Source of the DNA: Rhodocyclales bacterium
GTDB lineage: Bacteria; Pseudomonadota; Gammaproteobacteria; Burkholderiales; Rhodocyclaceae
Length of the DNA: 64,000 bases
Direction: 5' to 3'
Assembly (NCBI GenBank): GCA_028292505.1
Contig: JAQGMF010000052.1
Location: 62,001-126,000 of the forward strand
Within the stretch, counting starts at the first letter, position 1. Each line of letters starts with the position of its first letter. The position numbers and the translations under genes were made by a program. Below are positions 33,819 to 42,283 of this stretch, piece after piece. The notes below the pieces were generated by a model. That model was given only the letters and a program-made list of their open reading frames with translations, was not told where the DNA came from and did not search any database.

Positions 33819-35138
33819 GTGAAGATTTCAGTATTCGGACTCGGTTATGTCGGCGCCGTATCGTGCGCATGTCTGCCGGAATTGGGGCATGAGGTGATTG
33901 GTGTCGACACCAATCCGCTCAAGGTGAAAATGATCAACGACGGGCAATCGCCCGTTGTCGAGGAAGGCATCAACGAACTCATCTCGGCGGCCGTACATGC
34001 CGGCAAGCTGCACGCCACCGACGATGTCGCATTTGCCGTGTCGAATTCCGATATCTCGCTGATCTCGGTGGCCACACCCTCGAATCCCAACTACACGCCC
34101 AACCTGACGGCGGTGGACGCCGTCGTGCGCTCGATCGGCGCGGCCATCCGCAAGAAGGACACGCACCACACTGTCGTGCTGCGCAGCACGGTGCAGCCGG
34201 GCACGACCGAAGACCGCATCGTGCCAATCCTCGAAGAAGCCGCCGGCCGCAAGGTGGGAGATCGTTTGTCGCTCGTCTTCAACCCTGAGTTTCTGCGCGA
34301 AGGCACTTCCGTCAAGGACTTTCACAATCCGCCGCAGACCGTCATGGGCAGCCTGGATGAAGCGGGCTACGTCGCAATGGAAAAAATGTACAACGGCCTG
34401 CCCGGCGTCTTCGTGCGCACCTCCTGCCGCGTCGCCGAATCGGTCAAGTACCTGTGCAATGTGTTCCACGCATTGAAGATCGTTTTCGCCAACGAAGCTG
34501 GTTCCGTGCTCAAGGCCTGCGGCCTGGATGGCCGCGAGGTCATGAAGATATTTTGCCAGGACACGCAACTCAATATCTCGACGGCATATATGCGACCGGG
34601 ATTCGCATTCGGCGGCTCCTGCCTGCCTAAAGAGGTGAAGGGCTTCTTGACGCTGGCACGCGAAAAAGATGTGCCGATTCCTGCCTTGTCGGCCTTGCTC
34701 GATAGCAACGAGGCTCACACCGCGCGCGCTTTCAACATGATCGCGCGCGACGGTCGTCGCAAGGTTGCCCTGTTCGGTCTGGCTTTCAAGCCGGGCACCG
34801 ACGATATGCGCGACTCGCCGCTGGTGACCTTGGCCGAGCGCTTGCTGGGCAAGGGCTTCGAATTGTCGATCTATGACAACTTCGTCAAGATCAGCCGGCT
34901 GCTCGGCAAGAACAAGGAATTCATCGATCGCGAAATTCCCCATCTCGATCGTTTGCTGACCGAAACACCGGAAGCGGCCCTGCGCGATGCCGAAGTCATT
35001 GTCATCGGGCATGCCGACGCGGCCGCGCGCCAGAGCATCATCGCTCACGCGGCGGGGCGGCGCATCGTCGATCTCTCCGGCTATGCCGACGTGCGCAGTG
35101 CCGCCAATGCGGCCGAATATGAGGGCATCTGCTGGTGA
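33819..35138 (+). CDS. Nucleotide-sugar dehydrogenase, GDP-mannose 6-dehydrogenase (AlgD)-like
   Basis: A 439-residue NAD-dependent four-electron dehydrogenase. The Rossmann start VFGLGYVGAVSCACLPELGHEVIGVD is followed by NPEFLREGTSVKDF, the AlgD/Ugd catalytic region RVAESVKYLCNVFHALKIVFANE, and AFGGSCLPKEV with nucleophile C268, the same number as in Pseudomonas AlgD. SPLVTLAERLLGKGFELSIYDN is AlgD-like rather than Ugd-like. It would make GDP-mannuronate (or UDP-glucuronate if the assignment is wrong) for the EPS. GTG 33819 behind AAAGGAAG is the start; the frame is open to 33786. Its stop overlaps the next gene's GTG by four bases. Confidence 0.88.
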   Translation: MKISVFGLGYVGAVSCACLPELGHEVIGVDTNPLKVKMINDGQSPVVEEGINELISAAVHAGKLHATDDVAFAVSNSDISLISVATPSNPNYTPNLTAVDAVVRSIGAAIRKKDTHHTVVLRSTVQPGTTEDRIVPILEEAAGRKVGDRLSLVFNPEFLREGTSVKDFHNPPQTVMGSLDEAGYVAMEKMYNGLPGVFVRTSCRVAESVKYLCNVFHALKIVFANEAGSVLKACGLDGREVMKIFCQDTQLNISTAYMRPGFAFGGSCLPKEVKGFLTLAREKDVPIPALSALLDSNEAHTARAFNMIARDGRRKVALFGLAFKPGTDDMRDSPLVTLAERLLGKGFELSIYDNFVKISRLLGKNKEFIDREIPHLDRLLTETPEAALRDAEVIVIGHADAAARQSIIAHAAGRRIVDLSGYADVRSAANAAEYEGICW

Positions 35139-36364
35139 GTTCCGGCAAGCCGCGCCTCGCTTTCATCTCGCCGGTCTTCCTGTTTCCGAACGATGCCGGC
35201 GGTAAGATACGCACGACGAATATCCTGCGTGCGCTCAAAGATCATGCATTCGACATTACGCTGCTGAGCCCGGTCATGCCGGGACAGGAAGAGCGCTGGC
35301 AGGTCGAGCTTGCAGGCGTTTGCGACGAATTCGTTGGCTGGCAGGCGAGTACGCGCTCGAAAGCCTTGCGTGCGTTCGACCTGTTGGGCAGCCTGCCCGT
35401 CAACGTGGCGGCAGACAAGACCTCCGCAGCGCTGTGCTGCGTTCGTGAAGTTCTGGGCAGCAAGCACTTTGATGTCGCCGTGTTCGACTTCGTCCACGCG
35501 GCCGTATTGAAACCGGCAGCACTGGCGATTTCCACGGTATGCTTTACGCATAACGTCGAGGCCGAAATTTTTGCGCGTCATGCAAAGACCGCCGGCAACC
35601 CGTTGATGCGCTGCATATGGACTTCGCAGCACAAGAAAATGCTGCATTTCGAACGCCAGGCATTGAGCGCATTCGACGCCGTCGTGGCCGTCTCGGAACG
35701 CGATGCGGCGTATTTCGAAAGATCCTATGCGCTGCCCACGGTGCGCACCATTCCGACCGGCGTCGATCTCGATTTCTTTTCATGGAGCAAGCCTCCCGCA
35801 GTCGACACGACTACGCCACCGACCGTGATTTTCACCGGTTCGATGGATTGGGCTGCGAACATCGATGGCGTGCAATTCTTCCTGTCCGCAGTGTGGCCCA
35901 GCGTTATCGCCAGACGTCCCGATGCGCGCTTCGTCGTCGTTGGGCGCCATCCGCCGGCCGCGCTGGTCGAGCAGGGCAGGCGCGTGGCCAACGTGTCCTT
36001 CACCGGTTTTGTCGACGATGTACGTGTCCACGTACGTCAGGCGCATGCCTTTGTCATTCCGTTGCGCGTCGGTGGCGGCACGCGCATCAAGGCTTTCGAA
36101 GCGATGGCGATGGGCTGTCCCGTCGTGTCGACCGCCATCGGCATCGAAGGGCTGGACGTGGAGGACGGGCATCACTACCTGTGCCGCGACACGGCGAGCG
36201 CGATTGCCGCGTCGCTGCTGCAACTGATCGACGATGCGCCCTTGCGCGAAAAGCTGTCGGCCCAGGCGCGCCACCATGTCGAACAGCACTTCGGACATGA
36301 GGTCGCGGGACGGGCGTTCGAACGTATCTGCCTCGATGCATTGCCTACGGGGAGCGCAGCGTGA
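35135..36364 (+). CDS. GT4 glycosyltransferase
   Basis: A 409-residue GT-B enzyme related to the exosortase sugar transferase 1 group: LAFISPVFLFPNDAGGKIRTTNILRAL at the N-terminus, FTGSMDWAANIDGVQFFLSAVWP in the middle, and RQAHAFVIPLRVGGGTRIKAFEAMAMGCPVVSTAIGIEGL in the donor site. Both start and stop overlap neighbours by GTGA (35135-35138 and 36361-36364), so translation is coupled from algD-like to the following glycosyltransferase. Cytosolic, EPS repeat synthesis; sugar unknown. Confidence 0.9.
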   Translation: MSSGKPRLAFISPVFLFPNDAGGKIRTTNILRALKDHAFDITLLSPVMPGQEERWQVELAGVCDEFVGWQASTRSKALRAFDLLGSLPVNVAADKTSAALCCVREVLGSKHFDVAVFDFVHAAVLKPAALAISTVCFTHNVEAEIFARHAKTAGNPLMRCIWTSQHKKMLHFERQALSAFDAVVAVSERDAAYFERSYALPTVRTIPTGVDLDFFSWSKPPAVDTTTPPTVIFTGSMDWAANIDGVQFFLSAVWPSVIARRPDARFVVVGRHPPAALVEQGRRVANVSFTGFVDDVRVHVRQAHAFVIPLRVGGGTRIKAFEAMAMGCPVVSTAIGIEGLDVEDGHHYLCRDTASAIAASLLQLIDDAPLREKLSAQARHHVEQHFGHEVAGRAFERICLDALPTGSAA

Positions 36365-37575
36365 GCAAGCTACGCACACTGCTGTTCTCGACCCTGTATC
36401 CGAGCAGTGTCAGGCCCAATCACGGCATCTTCGTCGAGACGCGTCTGCGCGAGTTGCTCAAGAGTGGCGAAGTGGAGACACGTGTCGTTGCCCCCGTGCC
36501 ATGGTTTCCGTCCAGCTCTGCGCGCTTTGGCGAATGGGGCCGACTCGCGGCGACGCCGCATGCGGAACGCAGAAATGACATTGACGTTTTGCATCCGCGC
36601 TATGTTCTGCCGCCGGTTGTCGGCATGAACATCGCGCCGTGGTTACTTGCCTGGGGCGCACGCGCTTCTGTCGCGCGCCTGATCAGGGACGGCTTCGATT
36701 TCGATTTGATCGACGCGCACTATTACTACCCCGATGGCGTCGCGGCGGCGATGCTAGCGCGCTGGTTCAACAAGCCATTCGTTGTCACGGCACGCGGCAC
36801 CGATCTGAACCTCATTCCCGAATACCGGATTCCGCGCAAACTCATCGTCGAGGCGGCGACGCAAGCGTCTGCGTCGATCGGTGTGTGCGCGGCGCTGATG
36901 GATTCTTTGCGAGCTCTTGGGATTGCGCCAGAGACCACGCACGTCATGCGCAATGGAGTGGACCTCGTGCGCTTCAGTCCGCTGAATGCTGATGACATGC
37001 GTCGCCAATTGAACCTGCCTGCCGGCCCGCTGCTGCTTTCCGTCGGTCACCTGATCGAGCGCAAGGGGCACCACATCGCCATCGAAGCCTTACAGCATCT
37101 GCCGCGTGTCTCGTTGGCGATCATCGGCGAAGGTGGTGAGCGCGCAGCGCTTGAGAAACTAGTTGCACAGCTGGGTCTCGCGGAGCGCGTGCGCCTGGTT
37201 GGCGCCATACCTAACACCGAACTGGCCCGCTGGTATAGCGCGGCCGATGCATTGATACTTGCTTCCAGTCGTGAAGGCTGGGCCAACGTCCTGCTCGAAA
37301 GTATGGCTTGTGGCACGCCCGTTGTCGCAACGCGTATATGGGGAACACCGGAGGTGGTACAGAACGAGAATGTCGGTGCGTTGGTCGACAGACGCGATGG
37401 CGCCGCCTTTGCAGAAGCGATCCGCCTGATCCTCGCCAAGCAACTGGACCGGCAATTCATTCGTCGTTACGCGGAAGGTTTCAGTTGGCAGGCGACCACC
37501 GATGCGCAACTACGACTGTTCGAACACATCGTGGCGCGCACGCCACACGCCGATGCGCAGAAGGTGGCCGCATGA
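36361..37575 (+). CDS. GT4 glycosyltransferase
   Basis: A 404-residue GT-B enzyme. N-terminal TLLFSTLYPSSVRPNHGIFVETRLREL and DLIDAHYYYPDGVAAAMLARWFNKPFVVTARGTDLNLIP are the acceptor half. LLSVGHLIERKGHHIAIEALQHLP and LILASSREGWANVLLESMACGTPVVATRIWGTPEVV are the donor half with the conserved E-x7-E. GTG start overlaps the previous stop; its own stop overlaps the ATG of a tiny downstream gene (ATGA at 37572-37575). Confidence 0.92.
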   Translation: MSKLRTLLFSTLYPSSVRPNHGIFVETRLRELLKSGEVETRVVAPVPWFPSSSARFGEWGRLAATPHAERRNDIDVLHPRYVLPPVVGMNIAPWLLAWGARASVARLIRDGFDFDLIDAHYYYPDGVAAAMLARWFNKPFVVTARGTDLNLIPEYRIPRKLIVEAATQASASIGVCAALMDSLRALGIAPETTHVMRNGVDLVRFSPLNADDMRRQLNLPAGPLLLSVGHLIERKGHHIAIEALQHLPRVSLAIIGEGGERAALEKLVAQLGLAERVRLVGAIPNTELARWYSAADALILASSREGWANVLLESMACGTPVVATRIWGTPEVVQNENVGALVDRRDGAAFAEAIRLILAKQLDRQFIRRYAEGFSWQATTDAQLRLFEHIVARTPHADAQKVAA

Positions 37576-37697
37576 TCGACAATCTTGCCGTCCTGTTTGC
37601 GTGCCTGGGGATGATCGTCGTCGCATGGCGTCTGCGACAATACGAGCGCGCCAGGCGAGCAGAGCGTGAGACAGCGAGCCGGGCAGGGGAGGGATAG
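37572..37697 (+). CDS. Small single-span membrane protein (41 aa)
   Basis: A 41-residue peptide: MIDNLAVLFACLGMIVVAWR gives one membrane helix of about 17 residues, followed by a strongly charged tail rich in Arg and Glu (RLRQYERARRAERETASR). ATG overlaps the preceding glycosyltransferase stop by ATGA, and its stop is three bases before the O-ligase start, with AGGGGAGGGA inside its end serving as that gene's RBS. The tight coupling on both sides argues it is translated. It may help the O-ligase fold or assemble; this is inference. Confidence 0.6.
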   Translation: MIDNLAVLFACLGMIVVAWRLRQYERARRAERETASRAGEG

Positions 37698-37700
37698 AGC

Positions 37701-38987
37701 ATGCGTGGTTTGATGATTACGTTTCTCTATCTGCTCATGTTCGGCTGCGGCTTCCAGATTCCATCGGTCATGGCGCTGGCATATATGTGGACCGATCTCG
37801 TGCGGCCGCAGTATGTTGCCTATAGTCTGATCACCACGCTGCCGCTGTCGATGATCTGCGCGATGCTGGCCATACCTGCGTGGTTTTTCTGCAAGGACAA
37901 GCCGCGGCGGATCACCTTCGGTACGATGGTGCTGATCATATGGGCGATCTGGATGACGATCTCGACGTTCACCGCCGTGGTACAGGATGCCGCCTGGGAC
38001 AAGTGGAATTTCGCTTTCAAGGCAGCCGTGTTTGCCGTGCTGCTGCCGTATTTCTTCAATACGCGCGCGCAGATCGAAGCTGCCATTCTCACCGTGCTGC
38101 TGTCGGTCGGCATGAATGTGATTTCCATCGGCGCCAAGACGATCATCAACGGCGGCGGTTATGGCGTTGACCTTGGTGTCACTGGCGGCGGTTACGGGCT
38201 CACCGAGGGCAGCATGTTTGCCATGGCGTCAGCATCGCTGATCCCGTTGTTTTTCTGGGGCGGGAAATACTCCATCCTCTTGCCAGGAGGGTGGATACGC
38301 AAGCTGCTGGTATGGGGAATGGTCGCGCTGTCCATCTCTGCCTCGCTCGGTACCTTTGCACGTACCGGTCTCGTTTCAATGGGCGTTCTTGCGGTGGCCG
38401 GGTTCTTTGCGGCGAAGCGCAAAATTCTTTATGTCATCATCGTTTTCATGATTGGTTCCAGCATGGCCGGATTCATGGGTTCCGCATGGACCGAACGCAT
38501 GGATACCATGAAATCCGCCGAAGGTGACTCCTCGGCAATGGGACGCGTCGCTGCGTGGTTGTGGACGATCGACTACGTGAAGGAACATCCGCTGGGTGGC
38601 GGATTCGATATCTATCGTACGAACACGGTGCAAGTGCAAATGGCAGACGGGAACATGCTGGTCGAGCATGGCAAGGCTTTCCACAGTATCTATTTTGAAG
38701 TGCTCGGCGAGTTGGGTTTTCCCGGCATTGCGATGTTCCTGTCCATGCTCGCTTGGTTCCTATTGTCGATGCTGAGAGTGCGACGGCTCACGCGAAAGCG
38801 ACCGGAGTACGCATGGGTTTCGGATGCTGCGACGGGACTATTCATTGCAACGCTGGTGTTCATGGCGGGCGGCGCCTTCGTCGGCGTAGCCTTCCAGCCT
38901 TACTACTGGTATCTGTTTGGCATAGGCATAGCGGTGATTCACTTTGCCGACCGCGAGCTCGCGGACAAGCTGCCCGTGACTTCGTGA
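37701..38987 (+). CDS. Putative O-glycosylation ligase/polymerase, exosortase A-associated
   Basis: A 428-residue inner-membrane protein with about ten helices and a Wzy/WaaL-type periplasmic loop (GRVAAWLWTIDYVKEHPLGGGFDIYRTN to VEHGKAFHSIYFEVLGELGFPGIAMF). The start LLMFGCGFQIPSVMALAYMWTDLVRPQ is typical of the exosortase-linked O-ligase family (recalled as TIGR03097). It could polymerise the EPS or transfer it to PEP-CTERM proteins; the second idea is the family's proposed role and unproven. RBS AGGGGAGGGA lies 6-16 bases upstream. Confidence 0.9.
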   Translation: MRGLMITFLYLLMFGCGFQIPSVMALAYMWTDLVRPQYVAYSLITTLPLSMICAMLAIPAWFFCKDKPRRITFGTMVLIIWAIWMTISTFTAVVQDAAWDKWNFAFKAAVFAVLLPYFFNTRAQIEAAILTVLLSVGMNVISIGAKTIINGGGYGVDLGVTGGGYGLTEGSMFAMASASLIPLFFWGGKYSILLPGGWIRKLLVWGMVALSISASLGTFARTGLVSMGVLAVAGFFAAKRKILYVIIVFMIGSSMAGFMGSAWTERMDTMKSAEGDSSAMGRVAAWLWTIDYVKEHPLGGGFDIYRTNTVQVQMADGNMLVEHGKAFHSIYFEVLGELGFPGIAMFLSMLAWFLLSMLRVRRLTRKRPEYAWVSDAATGLFIATLVFMAGGAFVGVAFQPYYWYLFGIGIAVIHFADRELADKLPVTS

Positions 38988-38997
38988 CGAGCTGCCA

Positions 38998-39951
38998 ATG
39001 AGCGACGTGGATCTCGTCATTCCCTGTTACAACCGCGCGCGCCTCGTTGTCGAGACGCTGGAATCTGCCTTGGCGCAGCAACAGCCTTTCAGGCGGATCA
39101 TCGTTGTGGATGATGGCTCGACCGACGATACGCCTCAGACCTTGCGGCGTTATGGCGATCGCATAATCGTGATCCGCACCGAAAACGCTGGCGTGCAGGC
39201 CGCGCGCAACACAGGCATGGCAAACGCGACATCTCCGCTGGTTGCCCTGTGCGATTCGGACGATCTACTGGAGCCCGGCTACGTGGCCCGCGCTTCGGCC
39301 TGGATGAACCAGCATCCGGAAACAGACATCCTGTTCTCCAACTTCCTGCTGTTTGATGAGCGAGGCGTACGCGCTGACAAATTTTCTCTTGGGCCCGACT
39401 TTTTTTTCGACGGGGCTACGTACGAGGGCGACTTTCTCTACGACATTCCCGACCTCTTTCTGCGCAGCCTGTCGTTTCAGCCCTTGTTTCCGAGCGGCAT
39501 GATGTTGCGGAAAGATTTTTTCGAGCGGATCGGCCGTTACGATACGGCTTTTCGGGATGTCGGCGCAGAGGATTGGGAGTTCACATTGCGCGCCATCTGT
39601 CATGGCCGTGTTGCCATGTGTACGCGTCCGCTGGTGCGAGTACGCAAGCACGAGGGCAACGATTCACGTAATGCCACACGCATGAGTCTGGGCGAAGCCT
39701 TTATTCTTGAACATGCATTGCAGCATCACCCCGGCGCGTTGCTGCATCGGCAGGCCATCCTTGCCAGCGTCGATGCGCGGCGATGGAGCGCTTTCGACGG
39801 TGCTTTTGCCGCAGGCGAGTTTCGACTCGCTCACGACACGCTGGCGAAAATGCGGCGCAAACCCCGCGCACTGAAGTTCACGATGAAGCGCTTCGTGCTG
39901 AGTCTGCCCGACAAGCTGCGCAAACCGCTCTGGCGCTTGAGCCAGCGCTGA
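38998..39951 (+). CDS. GT2 family glycosyltransferase
   Basis: A 317-residue GT-A enzyme. SDVDLVIPCYNRARLVVETLESALAQ and IIVVDDGSTDDTPQTLR are the nucleotide-binding opening, and ALCDSDDLLEPGY holds the DxD metal site. GAEDWEFTLRAICHGRVAM is the usual ED catalytic region. Last gene of the plus-strand EPS block; convergent with the frameshifted acyltransferase, 26 bases apart, with no obvious terminator. Confidence 0.93.
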   Translation: MSDVDLVIPCYNRARLVVETLESALAQQQPFRRIIVVDDGSTDDTPQTLRRYGDRIIVIRTENAGVQAARNTGMANATSPLVALCDSDDLLEPGYVARASAWMNQHPETDILFSNFLLFDERGVRADKFSLGPDFFFDGATYEGDFLYDIPDLFLRSLSFQPLFPSGMMLRKDFFERIGRYDTAFRDVGAEDWEFTLRAICHGRVAMCTRPLVRVRKHEGNDSRNATRMSLGEAFILEHALQHHPGALLHRQAILASVDARRWSAFDGAFAAGEFRLAHDTLAKMRRKPRALKFTMKRFVLSLPDKLRKPLWRLSQR

Positions 39952-39977
39952 GGCAATCTCATACGGGTTCGCATGCG

Positions 39978-41065
39978 TCAGGCAGCAATCTCCTGTACTT
40001 CACCGTTCCGCGCGCGGTTTTTCCTGTTCGGCAAGAGCAGCAGAGCAAGCCAAGGTACCCGCTTGACGATCTCCATAATGAAAAGCGGCCCCACGACGCC
40101 TGGCAGGAATGCGACGAGATAGCTCGCCTGCCTGGAGACGCCAGTCAGGTTCTCGAACATGCGCGCAGTCTTGTTCTGGAAGAAAAAATGAAATATGAGT
40201 ATGAACAGACTGCCGCGCCCCACGAAGGCCAGTATGTTTGCGACCGTCGGTAATTTCTTGAGCGTGCTGGCGATTGTCAATGTGAGATAGATGCCCGTCG
40301 CGGCCTGCAGCGTTGAAACCAGAGCTTGGCCGTAATGGCGCAGATTCAAATCCATGTATTCGCTGAACACACTGTGGCAGACGGCAAAGATGCCGGTCGC
40401 CAGGACGACGAGCAGCGGCGTGGGGTGGAAATCGAAGCATTCCGCCCTGAAGTACAAACCTGCCAGGAAAAATGCCAATGTAATGGGAGCGATGTCGATG
40501 CTCCAGGGTAAGCCGGGCAAAACCGAAAAGCCTTTGAGAACAAAGGCGCTCAGGACATCTGTTTCTCGTACAGGTATCCACCAGAAAGAGGCGATGGATA
40601 GGATTCCTGTCGCCAGCATAGAATTATGACAAAGACAATTAGTGGCCGAGAGGCGAAGAGCCCCTTGTAGATTGTCCCAAGAAAGCGGGCCAGCACGAAT
40701 AGCACGAACAGATGTGGCAAGAACCACATCGGTGTCCAAACAAGCGTCGAGCCCGTTCCGTAAAGTGCAGCGCCGATCGATTGCATCACGGACGTTTTCT
40801 CCAGCAATGCGTGTGCCAGTCCCAGGCTTATTGCGACAACAAGGTAGGGTTTGAGCAGCGTCGAAAATTTTGATTTCAGGATGGACGAGAAACGGTCTTC
40901 CGGCCGGAACAGGACGCCCGCTAGGAGGAAAAACAGCGCCATGTGAAAAGAAAAAATTATCCGGAAGACAATGCCGCTCGCATGATTTATCGCCCAGTTG
41001 TGCCCCAGCACAACGAGCAGAATCCCTATTCCCTTGGTGACATCGAGTGTCTGGTTTCGCAACAT
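39978..41065 (-). pseudogene. Acyltransferase 3 family protein, frameshifted
   Basis: Two frames together make one membrane O-acyltransferase of about 362 residues, the normal family length. From ATG 41065 the first half reads MLRNQTLDVTKGIGILLVVLGHNW with the acyltransferase-3 histidine, then continues to ...PLIVFVIIL at about 40630. There it runs into nonsense and stops at 40550. The second half continues in another frame from MLATGILSIASFWWIPV to the stop at 39978, with several further helices. A single missing base near 40615-40636 explains it. If real, the gene is dead; it could also be a sequencing error. Its product would O-acetylate the EPS. Confidence 0.8.
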
Positions 41066-41113
41066 GGTTAAAGTAATTCGCGAGTGCCGAATTCAATGTC
41101 TTGCACGGATGGA

Positions 41114-42283
41114 TCAGAGATCGACTATTTCACGCAGAATCGCCGCGATGGATGGATCGCTGGAAATCCGACGCAGACTTTCGATTTCCGACTTGAGCAC
41201 AACCAGGCGCTGGTGACCGTCCTTCTCAAGCAATTGCCCACAACTCATCGCCAACTGTTCGAGTGAGCCCGCGCTGATGCCGATGCGAGCCAGAGCGGGT
41301 TGCTGCCGCACGGCATCGCTGCTCGTGAGCAAGGGCAGGCCTTTGTTGAGCGCATCGTAAAAGACGCCGCTGGAAGCATGTCGATAATAGTCGCCGTGCG
41401 GCCAGAAAAACAGCAGGTCCATGTCCTGCATTCCCGCGAGAAAGTCCTCACGCGAGAGTGGGGTATCGGCCGCCGGCCTTGCAAGGTGCCGCGCATCGAA
41501 ATCTCGTGTCTCTTTGTGCAAGAAGCCGATGACATGACATTCGAATTGTCCGGGCATGCGCTCATGGAGCAACGTGGCGAAATCGAGGAACTGCTGGTAG
41601 CCCTTGGCGATTGTGCACAGACCGGCAAATCCGATCTTGATCGGTACCCGTTGGCGGCTTACCAGCGGCGATTCTTCCTCGCGCAGACGGGGATGAGGTA
41701 GATGTCGCACGTAATCCGCAATAAATGGCGCATGCGTCCTGGCGGCCTCGACGATGTGCTCTTCGAGCGCGATGATGTGCGTAGCGGGACGCAAGCTGCG
41801 ACGCAGGGCGGCCTCGAAATCGAGCGCCTTGCGTAAGGGGTTGCGCGAACGCCAGCTACCCAGATCGTTCAGATTGCCGTGCAGTACCAGAAGCAGCCTT
41901 TGTGATCGGCGCAGTCTGCACAGGTATATCGCGTTGAGCATGCTGGCGGTCAGCGACGACAGAATGATGACGTCGGCATTTCGGATGGTTTGTGCCGCAT
42001 GTTTGCGCAATGCACGCCAGCGCTTGAAAACGTCTTTGGGCAGCGTGTCGGCATCGGCATGGACCGGCCAGGCCTCGAAACGGCTGCGTAGTTTGTCCTC
42101 TTGTGCCAGATAGGGCTGCATGGCGGTCTGCTGCGCGCTATCGCCCAATAGCTGGACCTGGGCCGAGGGAAAAGCGCCAAGACAGGCACGCAACAAGCCG
42201 AGATTGAACGGAAAGTGTGCGGAGCCGCCCCAGGCAGGTTCGATGATGAGGATATTGCGGACGGGAGAGGCGGTACTATTCAT
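41114..42283 (-). CDS. GT4-like glycosyltransferase
   Basis: A 389-residue probable GT-B enzyme. It starts RNILIIEPAWGGSAHFPFNLGLLRAC, has a GFAGLCTIAKGYQQFLDFATLL donor-domain entry, and a weak EX7E-like region (WPHGDYYRHASSGVFYDALNKGLPLLTS). It diverges from the other GT4 enzymes here, so the sugar and even the class are less sure. ATG overlaps the stop of the preceding acyltransferase by ATGA (42280-42283). Part of the minus-strand glycan cassette. Confidence 0.75.
   Translation of the reverse strand: MNSTASPVRNILIIEPAWGGSAHFPFNLGLLRACLGAFPSAQVQLLGDSAQQTAMQPYLAQEDKLRSRFEAWPVHADADTLPKDVFKRWRALRKHAAQTIRNADVIILSSLTASMLNAIYLCRLRRSQRLLLVLHGNLNDLGSWRSRNPLRKALDFEAALRRSLRPATHIIALEEHIVEAARTHAPFIADYVRHLPHPRLREEESPLVSRQRVPIKIGFAGLCTIAKGYQQFLDFATLLHERMPGQFECHVIGFLHKETRDFDARHLARPAADTPLSREDFLAGMQDMDLLFFWPHGDYYRHASSGVFYDALNKGLPLLTSSDAVRQQPALARIGISAGSLEQLAMSCGQLLEKDGHQRLVVLKSEIESLRRISSDPSIAAILREIVDL

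Noticed and set aside
33828..35048. 406-codon minus-strand frame
   Set aside because: Antisense to the AlgD-like gene, no recognisable motif.
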